NCBI GenBank assembly: GCA_022845955.1
Contig: AP025576.1
Location: 1,426,001 to 1,490,000 of the forward strand
From: Lachnospiraceae bacterium
GTDB lineage: Bacteria > Bacillota > Clostridia > Lachnospirales > Lachnospiraceae
Length of the DNA: 64,000 bases
Direction of reading: 5' to 3'
In this document: positions 44,059-52,264 of the stretch, one piece after another
How positions within the stretch are numbered: position 1 is the stretch's first letter
Layout of the letters: each line of letters opens with the position of its first letter
The notes under the pieces: model-generated
The model's database searches: none
What the model saw: the letters and a program-made list of their open reading frames with translations, nothing else
Told to the model about the DNA's origin: nothing
Position numbers and translations under genes: made by a program

Positions 44059-45226
44059 TACGGCGGTAATCGGTGCGGGAGTAATCGGCGCCGCAGTGAG
44101 TTATTATACCGCTTTGGACGGGGCGGATGTGATTGTGATCGATAAGGGCGATATTGCGGAGGGCACCAGCAGCAAGTCGGACGGCAACGTACTTGTATGC
44201 GATAAAATGCCGGGTTTTGACAGTATGCTGGCAAAAATGAGCCAGGATATGTACCCGCAGCTTGAGAAAGAACTGGATTATCCCATTGAATGGCGAAGAA
44301 AAGGCAGTCTGTATTTATGCGAAACGCAGGAAGAACTGGAAATCGCAAGGGATTACTGTTCCCGCATGGCCGCGCAGGGGATTCCCATGCGTATGATGGA
44401 TCAGAAGGATATTCAGGCGGACGAACCCTACCTGGCAAAGGATCTCCCGGGAGGGATTGAAACGGCCTGTGACGGTTCCCTCTATCCTATCGGCTTAAGC
44501 TACGGCTATGCCCTGACCGCCAGAAAACACGGCGCAAAGCTGAGCCTGCATAATCCGGTTACTGCTATTACAAAAAAAGAGGATTTTTTTATTATTCAGA
44601 CAGAACAAGGTGAAATACGTGCTAAAAATGTAGTGAATTGCGCCGGTGTATGGTCACCTGTCATAGGGGCGATGCTGGGGCTTTCCGTTCCGGTATCCGC
44701 AAGGCAGGGACAGATCCTGGTATCGGAGCAGACCTTCCGTGTAGCGCGCAGAAAGGTGCATGAGTTCGGCTATATGCTTGCTAAATTTGGTACGAAAAAT
44801 TATAAAAGACCTGTTTCGGAAAGAGTGGAGTCAAACGGCGTGGCCTTTGTATTTGAGCCTACGGCGGCGGATAACTTCCTGATAGGATCCTCCAGGCGGT
44901 TCGCGGGAGAGGATATCCGGACGGATATTGATGTGATGCAGGCGCTGGCGGAACGGGCCATCCGTTTCTTCCCCATAATCAGGGAGATTAAGGTGATCAG
45001 GGCCTACAGCGGCCTGCGGCCTTTTACGCCGGATCATCTTCCCATCGTATCCGATACACCGGTTCCCGGATTCTTTATCGCAGCGGGACATGAGGGGGAC
45101 GGGATCGGCTTATCCGCTATAACAGGTAAGCTGATGTCCAACCTGATCGCAGGAAGAGAGCAACCGGTTGATATCTCGCCACTGGCCTTCAGACGGTTTT
45201 ACCAGAAAGAAAATAGGAATGAATGA
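44042..45226 (+). CDS. FAD-dependent D-amino-acid oxidase-type subunit (HcnC-like)
   Basis: A 394-residue DAO-family flavoprotein, the substrate-oxidising subunit. ATG 44042 (MSRVYDTAVIGAGVIGAAVS) overlaps the previous gene by 17 bases and follows GGAGGGCGG. Further landmarks are the glycine/serine motif GTSSKSDGNVL for flavin contacts and GLRPFTPDHLPIVSDTPVPG with AAGHEGDGIGLS near the C-terminus. It should oxidise D-hydroxyproline (or D-proline) to the pyrroline carboxylate and pass electrons to the iron-sulfur subunits. Substrate inferred from operon context. Confidence 0.88.
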   Translation: MSRVYDTAVIGAGVIGAAVSYYTALDGADVIVIDKGDIAEGTSSKSDGNVLVCDKMPGFDSMLAKMSQDMYPQLEKELDYPIEWRRKGSLYLCETQEELEIARDYCSRMAAQGIPMRMMDQKDIQADEPYLAKDLPGGIETACDGSLYPIGLSYGYALTARKHGAKLSLHNPVTAITKKEDFFIIQTEQGEIRAKNVVNCAGVWSPVIGAMLGLSVPVSARQGQILVSEQTFRVARRKVHEFGYMLAKFGTKNYKRPVSERVESNGVAFVFEPTAADNFLIGSSRRFAGEDIRTDIDVMQALAERAIRFFPIIREIKVIRAYSGLRPFTPDHLPIVSDTPVPGFFIAAGHEGDGIGLSAITGKLMSNLIAGREQPVDISPLAFRRFYQKENRNE

Positions 45227-45243
45227 CAGAAAGGATTAAGACA

Positions 45244-46134
45244 ATGAACAAAGAGTTTCAAGGCGTTTATGCGGTAGCCGTAACACCTTTTCATAAAGAC
45301 GGAAGCTTTGATTTGGAGGCTGCCAAAAGGCATCTGGATTATCTGATAGAAAACAGCGTCCACGGAATCTGTATCCTGGGGGCTACCGGGGAATACCAGA
45401 GTGTAACATTGGAGGAACATAAAGAATATGTAAGGGAAATCGTTCCTTATATCTGCGGCAGGACAAGTGTGATTGTGGGAGTGACCAGAGAACGGGCGGA
45501 TGATGTGATAGAGCTGATTCTCCAGGTAAAGGAGAGCGGCGGCCATGCGGCTATGGTGCTGGCGCCGCCGTACTGCCATCCCACACAGGAGGAGCTGGTG
45601 GAGAATTACCGCTATATTATGGAGAACACGGAATTTCCGATTATGGTTTACAACAATCCGGGCAGCTGCGGCATTTCCATTGAAAGGGATACCTTCCGGG
45701 AGCTGTTTGGGCTTCCGTATACGGCGGTGGTAAAGGAGTCCAGCGGGGACATCCATAAAGTTACCGAGGTAGTGGACGACGCGCCGGAGAATGTTTCCGT
45801 ATTCTGCGGGGCGGATAATATTGCATTGGAAAGCTTTGCGGCAGGCGCCTGCGGCTGGATATCCATGCTGGCCAATGTGGCGCCGAAGGACTGCACGGCA
45901 TTATTCCGGGCGGTATATGAAGAAAAAAATCTGGAAAAGGGCAAGGAAATTTACCGGAGGATTCTGCCTGCGCTGGATGTGTTGGAAACCTTCCCCAGAG
46001 TTCCCCAGACTTTAAAATATCTGCTGGCCAGAAAAGGGCTGGACTGCGGATATTGCAGAAGGCCGCGTGTGGAACTGACAGAGGAACAGAAAGTATATGT
46101 TGTGGAAGCGATGCATGCGGACGAAATCGAATAG
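45244..46134 (+). CDS. DHDPS-family lyase, probable pyrroline-4-hydroxy-2-carboxylate deaminase
   Basis: A 296-residue (beta/alpha)8 class I aldolase-type enzyme. The Schiff-base lysine is K164 (VVKESSGDI), the catalytic tyrosine is Y136 (VYNNPG), and the substrate loop is ILGATGEYQSVTLEEH. ATG 45244 is chosen over 45223, which overlaps the previous stop without a ribosome site. DHDPS relatives include DapA, sialic acid lyase, KDG aldolase and the deaminase that turns pyrroline-4-hydroxy-2-carboxylate into alpha-ketoglutarate semialdehyde. The upstream epimerase and dehydrogenase genes favour the last. True DapA is unlikely in this operon. Confidence 0.82.
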   Translation: MNKEFQGVYAVAVTPFHKDGSFDLEAAKRHLDYLIENSVHGICILGATGEYQSVTLEEHKEYVREIVPYICGRTSVIVGVTRERADDVIELILQVKESGGHAAMVLAPPYCHPTQEELVENYRYIMENTEFPIMVYNNPGSCGISIERDTFRELFGLPYTAVVKESSGDIHKVTEVVDDAPENVSVFCGADNIALESFAAGACGWISMLANVAPKDCTALFRAVYEEKNLEKGKEIYRRILPALDVLETFPRVPQTLKYLLARKGLDCGYCRRPRVELTEEQKVYVVEAMHADEIE

Positions 46135-46146
46135 GAGGTAAAAGCC

Positions 46147-47319
46147 ATGTTTACAATTGATGCTTATATCCCTGCCCGGGTGATTTTTGGGGCGGGACGC
46201 CTGAAGGAGCTTGGCAGCGTAAGCCTTCCGGGGAAAAAAGCACTTATTTGTGTTACGCAGGACGGCCTGATGGAAAAGCTGGGAATACAGAAACGGGTGA
46301 CGGATCTGCTGAAAGAAAACGGAACAGAATATGTTGTTTTTGACAGGGTGCAGCCGAATCCCACGCAGTCAGGCGTTATGGATGCGGCTGCGCTGGCTGA
46401 AAAAGAAAACTGTGATTTTGTCATCGGCCTGGGAGGAGGAAGCAGTGTGGATACGGCCAAGGCCACTGCCATTATGATGAAAAATCCGGGGATTTTATGG
46501 GATTATGCCCAAACCGGAACCGGAAAAAATCTGCCGGTATCCTGTGCGGCTCCCATAGTGACGATATCCACAACCTGCGGGACAGGGACGGAGACGGATC
46601 CCTATTGTGTAATTACCAATGAAGAGACAAAGGAAAAGCTGGATTTTGCCATGGATCAGATTTTCCCTGCCCTGTCGGTTATCGATCCTGAGCTGATGTG
46701 TTCTCTTCCTCATAAGCTGACCTTATACCAGGGTTTTGATGCGCTTTTCCATCTTGCTGAATGTTATATTACCAACGAGCACCAGAATCATCTGGTGGAT
46801 TTGTATGCGGTGGACGGGATTAAGATGGTTGCCCATAATCTGCCTCTGGCGGCAAAGGACGGAAATAATCTGGAAGCGCGCACCTGCATGTGTTATGCGG
46901 CGGATATTCTGGCGGGTTATACCCAGGCAATGTGCAGCACCACCTCACACCATATCATTGCCCAGACCATAGGGGGACAGTTCCCTGCCATAGTGCACGG
47001 GGAAAGCCTTCTTATGATTGCAGAGAGCTATTATAAAAAGGTGAAGCACCTGCGTCCGGCCCTTCTTGATGAATTGGGAGAGGTCTGCGGCGTGCGCAGG
47101 GACGGCAAGGATCCCGGACAGGGGTTTGTCACCGCGTTAAAGCAGCTGATGGATGTAACCGGCGTCAGAGAACTGTATTCTATGACGGACGAAGGAATTA
47201 CGGAAGCGGATTTCCAAACCATTGCCGACGTGACCGTAGACAATACGGGGATTGCTTTTGAAAAATATGAGATAACAAAAACGGATATTATTCAAATACT
47301 GGAGGAAAGTTATCGCTGA
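46147..47319 (+). CDS. Iron-containing alcohol dehydrogenase
   Basis: A 390-residue group III alcohol dehydrogenase. The NAD(P)-binding motif is VIGLGGGSSVDTAKA. Metal ligands are expected in GFDALFHLAECYI (one Asp upstream, first His) and in the HHIIAQTIGGQF and VHGESLLM segments. It follows the lyase by 12 bases, with GGAGG. In aerobes the pathway ends with an aldehyde dehydrogenase that oxidises alpha-ketoglutarate semialdehyde. An alcohol dehydrogenase here would instead reduce an aldehyde and regenerate NAD(P)+. That fits a fermenter but is inference. Confidence 0.88.
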   Translation: MFTIDAYIPARVIFGAGRLKELGSVSLPGKKALICVTQDGLMEKLGIQKRVTDLLKENGTEYVVFDRVQPNPTQSGVMDAAALAEKENCDFVIGLGGGSSVDTAKATAIMMKNPGILWDYAQTGTGKNLPVSCAAPIVTISTTCGTGTETDPYCVITNEETKEKLDFAMDQIFPALSVIDPELMCSLPHKLTLYQGFDALFHLAECYITNEHQNHLVDLYAVDGIKMVAHNLPLAAKDGNNLEARTCMCYAADILAGYTQAMCSTTSHHIIAQTIGGQFPAIVHGESLLMIAESYYKKVKHLRPALLDELGEVCGVRRDGKDPGQGFVTALKQLMDVTGVRELYSMTDEGITEADFQTIADVTVDNTGIAFEKYEITKTDIIQILEESYR

Positions 47320-47437
47320 TTGATAACTGTGAGATGAGGAGGCATAAAGGCAGGCATTTAATCCGGCGGATAAGAGCAAATCAGGAAATCATAAAAAACC
47401 ATAAGAAAAGGGAAGCATGACAAAAGAGTGGTAAATG

Positions 47438-47471
47438 TTGACAGCATTTTTTATTTTCTATAAAATAAAAA
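47438..47471 (+). promoter_or_regulatory. Promoter and dyad operator of the XRE-cupin gene
   Basis: TTGACA (47438-47443), 17-nt spacer, TAAAAT (47461-47466): near consensus. A 10-bp perfect inverted repeat TTTTTATTTT (47448-47457), CTAT, AAAATAAAAA (47462-47471) fills the spacer and -10. It is a good site for autorepression by the regulator at 47525, though A/T symmetry alone is weak evidence. Confidence 0.75.
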
Positions 47472-47524
47472 TTATCAGCGGATAGTGTAAAGGAAAATGG
47501 GGCAGGAACGAATGGAGAATAAGA

Positions 47525-48145
47525 ATGAGTACGAGTACAGCAATTGGGGCAAAAGTCAAGTTATTACGTGTTGGAAAAGAAATGACAATCAAACAGCTGG
47601 GTGAGGCGTGCGGGTTGTCGGTGGGTTTTTTGTCCCAATTTGAGAGGGGAATCTCCTCCATAGCTATTGATTCCCTGGAAACGATAGCAAATGTCCTGGG
47701 GGTTCCGCTGTCAGATCTGTTTATAGAGACGGAAAGTGAAAACAGGACGGAAGAGCCGGAGGATCCTATTATGCATGGTATGGAGCTGATTCCAAGTCAG
47801 GCAAGTGCTCAGATGTATCAGTATATCTTAAAGCAGCCTCATACGGATTATGGGCTATTACCTCGTCTGTATACGCTTCTGCCTCCGGCGGAAGAGGAAG
47901 AGATCCCGGAGATGTATTCGCATAAGGGGGAAGAATTCCTTTTTGTTCTGGAAGGAACGGTTACCCTGTACCTGGAAGACAGAAAATATGTCATGTATCC
48001 CGGCGACAGTATCCATTTTAATTCATCCAAAAAGCACAACTGGACGAACAAGACATCCAAAATCGCACGAATTCTTACGGTAAATTCACCTAATCCCCTC
48101 AAGAAAAAGGAAGAATGTAGTGATTGCGGATGTTCAGATGCCTGA
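47525..48145 (+). CDS. XRE-family regulator with C-terminal cupin sensor
   Basis: A 206-residue regulator. The N-terminal Cro/CI-type HTH (TIKQLGEACGLSVGFLSQFE) is followed by a linker and then a cupin domain (SHKGEEFLFVLEGTVTLYLE, then YPGDSIHFNSSKKHNW). The C-terminus is cysteine-rich (CSDCGCSDA), which could bind metal or sense redox. The PuuR-like class often represses amino-acid, polyamine or sugar-acid degradation genes and binds a pathway metabolite in the cupin. Position directly after the hydroxyproline genes makes it a candidate regulator of them. It has its own promoter. Confidence 0.9.
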   Translation: MSTSTAIGAKVKLLRVGKEMTIKQLGEACGLSVGFLSQFERGISSIAIDSLETIANVLGVPLSDLFIETESENRTEEPEDPIMHGMELIPSQASAQMYQYILKQPHTDYGLLPRLYTLLPPAEEEEIPEMYSHKGEEFLFVLEGTVTLYLEDRKYVMYPGDSIHFNSSKKHNWTNKTSKIARILTVNSPNPLKKKEECSDCGCSDA

Positions 48146-48245
48146 TTATGAAGTGCTTGCGTATGGCCAGACAGGAGATGGAATAAGGACAGCCTGGCAT
48201 GTATGCACGAAAGTACATTTAAAAAAGCGATATCATAACAAAGCA

Positions 48246-48286
48246 ACAGCCCCCGGCTGGGAGATATCCCAACAGCCGGGGGCTGT
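48246..48286 (+). terminator. Long hairpin after the XRE-cupin gene
   Basis: A 14-bp stem ACAGCCCCCGGCTG/CAGCCGGGGGCTGT extended by GGGA-TA-TCCC inside. Very stable, but no T run follows. It is probably the 3' end of the regulator transcript. Confidence 0.7.
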
Positions 48287-48668
48287 ATCAGGTTCAAACG
48301 AAAAAGAAACTGCGGCAGTCATACATACATCAGGCGTTTCCTATAGACGGAAGCAGCCCCTGTTTCCAAAAGTATCAATTTTACTATCCAAATCAATTTA
48401 TTTGTATGTTTTTTGCCGCCCCATAAAGCTACAATATAATGGATAAAAGAAAAACGGACAGCGCAAACCTATGCTGTGTTCCGGATAGAAACGAAGCAAA
48501 TAACGGTAAAGCCTCCGGGAAACCGGTACTCCAATTGTCTTTCACCGGAAATACTGATAAACTAAAGGATACACAAACCAGTTATTATCCTTATGACATG
48601 GATTATTATCCGGCTGAAAAAGACGGGCAGTGAGGAGAAGGCCGGAAGAGGAAGAAGCGGTGGGGAAA
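48287..48668 (+). promoter_or_regulatory. Promoter and long leader before the second sensor kinase
   Basis: TTGCCG (48413-48418), 16-nt spacer and TATAAT (48435-48440) form a good promoter. The transcript would have a leader of about 220 bases before ATG 48669. A 64-codon frame starting at 48439 overlaps the -10 box and has no ribosome site, so it is probably not translated. The leader contains GCGCAAACC and AAAGCCTCCGG, which recall parts of GEMM-type leaders, but I cannot fold a convincing riboswitch. Confidence 0.5.
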
Positions 48669-50390
48669 ATGGAGAGGAAGAGGGAAAGTGATTTTGTCAG
48701 ATATCTGTTTAAGTGGCTTCTTCTTATTTTTGCGGCATTTGCGGCAATAAGCATCTGCTTTAATCTGGTTACCTATATGAGGGAAAAGCAATATTATTCC
48801 GAAATCATTGAGCAGGAGCAGCAGGAGCGGATCAATTATCTGTCCAGGAATATCAATGAAGAACTGACAACCCTGAAGATTACGGCAAGCGTTGCCGTCA
48901 AAGAAGATATCGTGCAGGAACTGTACTGCCGGTATGATTATGTGAACAGCTACGAACGCAGCAAGCTGATGGAGGATATCCGGAAACGGTGCATGGAAAT
49001 CGATAACCTGAATTCCTTTGTTTCCGCCAGCTGCCTGTATCTTCCGGAGAAAAAGCTGAAAATCAGCCGGGACGGATATGATTTTGTGGAAGAAGAGGCC
49101 TATGCCTTCGTGCTGGAAAATAAAGAAAATGGAATGCTGTCCATAAAAGACGGCAAAGCCTATATCATTGAAATCCTGAATAAAAACTATTTGGACGACA
49201 AATGGATCAAAGAGAATGTGCTGGGTATCTTTGTGATCGAATTAAATACCGGTGTGATTTTACAGGAAATGCAGTTTGCCAAAATGATGGATCAGGACGC
49301 GTTGTTTATGGCAAGCCCGGATAACAGCGCCGTTTATTTTTCCACAAGGGATATTGATTACGGGAATCTGAAGAAGGGGGACGATCCGGATAAGCTGCTG
49401 CTTGACGGCGAAGAATATCTGTTCATGAGTTCTCATGACGACGGGGATTTCTTCCGGCTGTATTATCTGCAGGATCAGAGCTTCCTTCATTTAATCCAGG
49501 ATAAAATGATAACCAGTATCCTTTTATTCGCGGGAATTATTGTCCTGACCATACTTCTGGCCTTCGCACTTTTTTACCGCAGGGTTTTCCGTCCCCTGGA
49601 GGTACTTCTGGTGGATGCTTTTGACCAGATCAAGAAGTCAAACCTTTCTTACCGGATCCCGGAAACGGAAAAAAACAGGGTATTTGCCAATCTGTACCGG
49701 AACTTTAATTACATGGCGGAACGTATTGATACTCTGGTTTCCAGGGAACTGAAGCAGGAGATATTGGTGAACCAGGCCAATTTCAAACATCTGCAGGCGC
49801 AGATCAATCCCCATTTCATGTATAACAGTTATTTCCTGCTGTACCGGATGATTAAGAGCGGGGACAAGGAGGGGAGCCTGCTCGTCTGTGAAAACCTGGG
49901 CTGTTTTTTTAAATATATCAACAGGGATTCCGGGGAAAACAAAAGCCTGGAGGATGAAATCAGCCATGCCCGTTCTTATGCCATAATCCAGGGATACCGT
50001 TATAAAGGGATCATCCATGTGGATTTCCCGGAGCTGCCGGTGCGTTATAATTACATTGAAGTCCCCAGGCTGATTATCCAGCCGTTAATCGAGAATGTTT
50101 TTAAATATGTGGTAAGCCAGATGGAGGAGGAGGAAGCGATCCGGCTTAAGGTCAGTTATGAGGAGGCGGGAGTAGAGCTTCTGATCCATGTGGAAAATTC
50201 CGGACAAATAGAGGAAGAGCAGCTGGAGTATATCCGCAGGAAGCTGCATGATGCCGAAGCGAATGAAGATATAACGGCACTGATGAATATCAATGCCAGG
50301 CTACAGGTCTTTTTTAAAAAAGAGAATCCGCTGGAGGTGAACCGTTCCTGCCTGGGAGGGCTGCGGGTAACCCTGCATGTACAGCTGTAA
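48669..50390 (+). CDS. YesM-type sensor histidine kinase
   Basis: A 573-residue membrane kinase with helices near residues 15-35 and 285-310 around an extracellular sensor. A HAMP-like region and His_kinase box QAQINPHFMYNSYFLLYRM follow. The ATPase domain keeps the N-box (PLIENVFKYV), but the G1 box reads VENSGQIEEEQ instead of a D-N-G-x-G pattern and G2 is ALMNINARLQ. Nucleotide binding may be weak or altered. The start is uncertain: ATG 48669 after GGTGGGGA is chosen, with GTG 48630 as an alternative. The regulator gene follows 33 bases later. Confidence 0.87.
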   Translation: MERKRESDFVRYLFKWLLLIFAAFAAISICFNLVTYMREKQYYSEIIEQEQQERINYLSRNINEELTTLKITASVAVKEDIVQELYCRYDYVNSYERSKLMEDIRKRCMEIDNLNSFVSASCLYLPEKKLKISRDGYDFVEEEAYAFVLENKENGMLSIKDGKAYIIEILNKNYLDDKWIKENVLGIFVIELNTGVILQEMQFAKMMDQDALFMASPDNSAVYFSTRDIDYGNLKKGDDPDKLLLDGEEYLFMSSHDDGDFFRLYYLQDQSFLHLIQDKMITSILLFAGIIVLTILLAFALFYRRVFRPLEVLLVDAFDQIKKSNLSYRIPETEKNRVFANLYRNFNYMAERIDTLVSRELKQEILVNQANFKHLQAQINPHFMYNSYFLLYRMIKSGDKEGSLLVCENLGCFFKYINRDSGENKSLEDEISHARSYAIIQGYRYKGIIHVDFPELPVRYNYIEVPRLIIQPLIENVFKYVVSQMEEEEAIRLKVSYEEAGVELLIHVENSGQIEEEQLEYIRRKLHDAEANEDITALMNINARLQVFFKKENPLEVNRSCLGGLRVTLHVQL

Positions 50391-50423
50391 ACGGAAGGTA
50401 TTGCCGGGCAAGGGGGAACCGGG

Positions 50424-52058
50424 ATGAGTGAGAAGAAAAAATACACACTGCTTGTAGTGGATGATGAGCCGATTATATCCGACGGCCTGAAGGATTTGTT
50501 TGAGGAAGAGTTTCCGGAGGTATTTCAGATCTATAATTGCTATCATCCGAAAAAAGCGCTGGAGCTTTTCCGGTTCCGGCTGCCCGATGTGGTGGTAAGC
50601 GATGTGAAAATGCCGAAGATGACAGGAATTGAGATGGCAGAGGAAATGCGGAAAATCAAACCGGATGTCCATGTCCTTTTTCTTTCCGGCTATGATGAAT
50701 TTGATTACGTTTATTCTGCCATCAGGCAGGATGCGGATGACTATATCCTGAAAACAGAAGGAGATGCCACAATCGTTGGGGCGATGAGAAAGATGGTGGA
50801 ACTGCTTGATTCCGAAATGGTGTTTATGGAGGAATTTAAAAGCGCCCAGAACAAGATATCCTATATGGCGCCCGCCTTCAAGCAGCAGGCGCTCATCCAT
50901 ATCCTGGACGGATCGGTTGCCAAAGAGGCGGAATTTGAAGAGCTTATGGCGGATCTGGAATATCCCCTTCCGGCCCATGGGAAGATGCTGCTGCTCATCG
51001 GCACGCTGAACGAGAAGGTGTCCCGGATGACCCGGGAGAAAATACTGGAAACCGTGGTTTCCCTGCTCCGGAAAGCCTATGGGGACAAGATAGCCCACAT
51101 ACATAAGGTAATCTACCGAAAAAGCTTTGTGTGGCTGCTGGAATCGGAGGAAGAGGAGCTGCCTGCCCTGTTGTTTATGACCGCGCTGGATATCCAGAAT
51201 ATGATACAGCTGCGCCTCGGGCTGCTCATGTACTTCGGCATCGCCCGGGAAAGCGTTCCCTGGAACGGGCTGAGTGCCGGCTACGGGAATCTGTGGACGG
51301 AAATGCAGCGTCAGGCCATCAATGAAGAAAACAGTATTATCCTGGAAAGTAAAGAGCTTTCCATCAGTGATTCCTTCAACGCAGAGGAATCGGATTTTGA
51401 GCAGATGCTGGCCCCTGTTACCGAAAAGCTGCGAGTGATGCAGGAATTCCTTCTGGGGGAGAACTTTCCGGCTTTTACGGAGGACGCCGAGGATATTCTG
51501 AAAATACTGGAGAAATCCAAACGACATTCCATGTATGCTTTGGAAATCTATTATTCCCTGGGGAATATCCTGATCACCTACATTAACCAAAAGAATATCC
51601 GTCCGCTGCTCGCATCCCGCATCCAGCTCATGGAGCTTTTTGATCCGGGATCCTTTGTCACATGGGAGCAGGCGGCGCAGTATATCAGACGGCTTACCCA
51701 GGCTATCCGGGAAATCTGCGCACAGACCCAGCAGAGTACCATGATGAGCATTACCGAACGGACCAAATCCTACTGCCTCTCCCATCTGGGGGAGGATCTG
51801 TCCCTTACGGTCATCGGCCAGGCAATCGGCTTTAACCCGGTTTACCTTTCCCGGATTTTCAAGCAGTTTGAAGGGACGAGCATCCGGGAATATATAGAAA
51901 CCTGCCGCATGGATATGGCAAAGCGCCTGATCCGGAATTCACGGATGAAGATTTATGAAGTTGCAGAAAAATGCGGCTATCAGAATACCGCGTATTTTAT
52001 TAAAATATTTAAAGCCCACTTCGGAATGACGCCTCAGGAATGCCGGGACATGGGCTGA
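50424..52058 (+). CDS. YesN-type response regulator with AraC DNA-binding domain
   Basis: A 544-residue regulator. The receiver has VVDDE, D60 in VVSDVKMPKMTG and a lysine in YILKTEGD (threonine where proline is usual). The C-terminal AraC HTH pair is LTVIGQAIGFNPVYLSRIFK and VAEKCGYQNTAYFIKIFKAH. It pairs with the kinase just upstream and probably activates the importer operon at 52265. A terminator follows 24 bases after the stop. Confidence 0.91.
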   Translation: MSEKKKYTLLVVDDEPIISDGLKDLFEEEFPEVFQIYNCYHPKKALELFRFRLPDVVVSDVKMPKMTGIEMAEEMRKIKPDVHVLFLSGYDEFDYVYSAIRQDADDYILKTEGDATIVGAMRKMVELLDSEMVFMEEFKSAQNKISYMAPAFKQQALIHILDGSVAKEAEFEELMADLEYPLPAHGKMLLLIGTLNEKVSRMTREKILETVVSLLRKAYGDKIAHIHKVIYRKSFVWLLESEEEELPALLFMTALDIQNMIQLRLGLLMYFGIARESVPWNGLSAGYGNLWTEMQRQAINEENSIILESKELSISDSFNAEESDFEQMLAPVTEKLRVMQEFLLGENFPAFTEDAEDILKILEKSKRHSMYALEIYYSLGNILITYINQKNIRPLLASRIQLMELFDPGSFVTWEQAAQYIRRLTQAIREICAQTQQSTMMSITERTKSYCLSHLGEDLSLTVIGQAIGFNPVYLSRIFKQFEGTSIREYIETCRMDMAKRLIRNSRMKIYEVAEKCGYQNTAYFIKIFKAHFGMTPQECRDMG

Positions 52059-52082
52059 AGGAGAAACCAAATAAGCTGAAAG

Positions 52083-52125
52083 CGCCGTACAGAATGCCGC
52101 TGTTTCTGTACGGCGTTATGTTTTT
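52083..52125 (+). terminator. Terminator after the second regulator
   Basis: A 12-bp stem CGCCGTACAGAA/TTCTGTACGGCG with a 9-nt loop, then TTATGTTTTTC. It separates the regulators from the importer operon they probably control. Confidence 0.88.
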
Positions 52126-52264
52126 CTTCCCTTTTGTGCGGCGCCCGGAGGGGATCGGTGGGATTTTTAAAACCCCTATTTTTTTTGTTATAAAAGTATA
52201 AATCGTTTTATATTTTTCTTATTTATCCCCTGTTATAGTGGAAATACAGAAAGGAAGGGATGAT

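Noticed and set aside
45244..46134. DapA (lysine biosynthesis) for the DHDPS-family gene
   Set aside because: Family sequence alone allows it, but the operon is catabolic and no other lysine genes are present.
48439..48633. A 64-codon frame as a small protein gene
   Set aside because: Its start overlaps the TATAAT box of the likely promoter and no ribosome site precedes it.
48441..48668. A cyclic-di-GMP (GEMM-type) riboswitch in the kinase leader
   Set aside because: GCAAACC and AAAGCCTCCGG pieces are present, but I cannot place the paired elements or the tetraloop-receptor; kept only as an unusual leader. A covariance-model search would decide.
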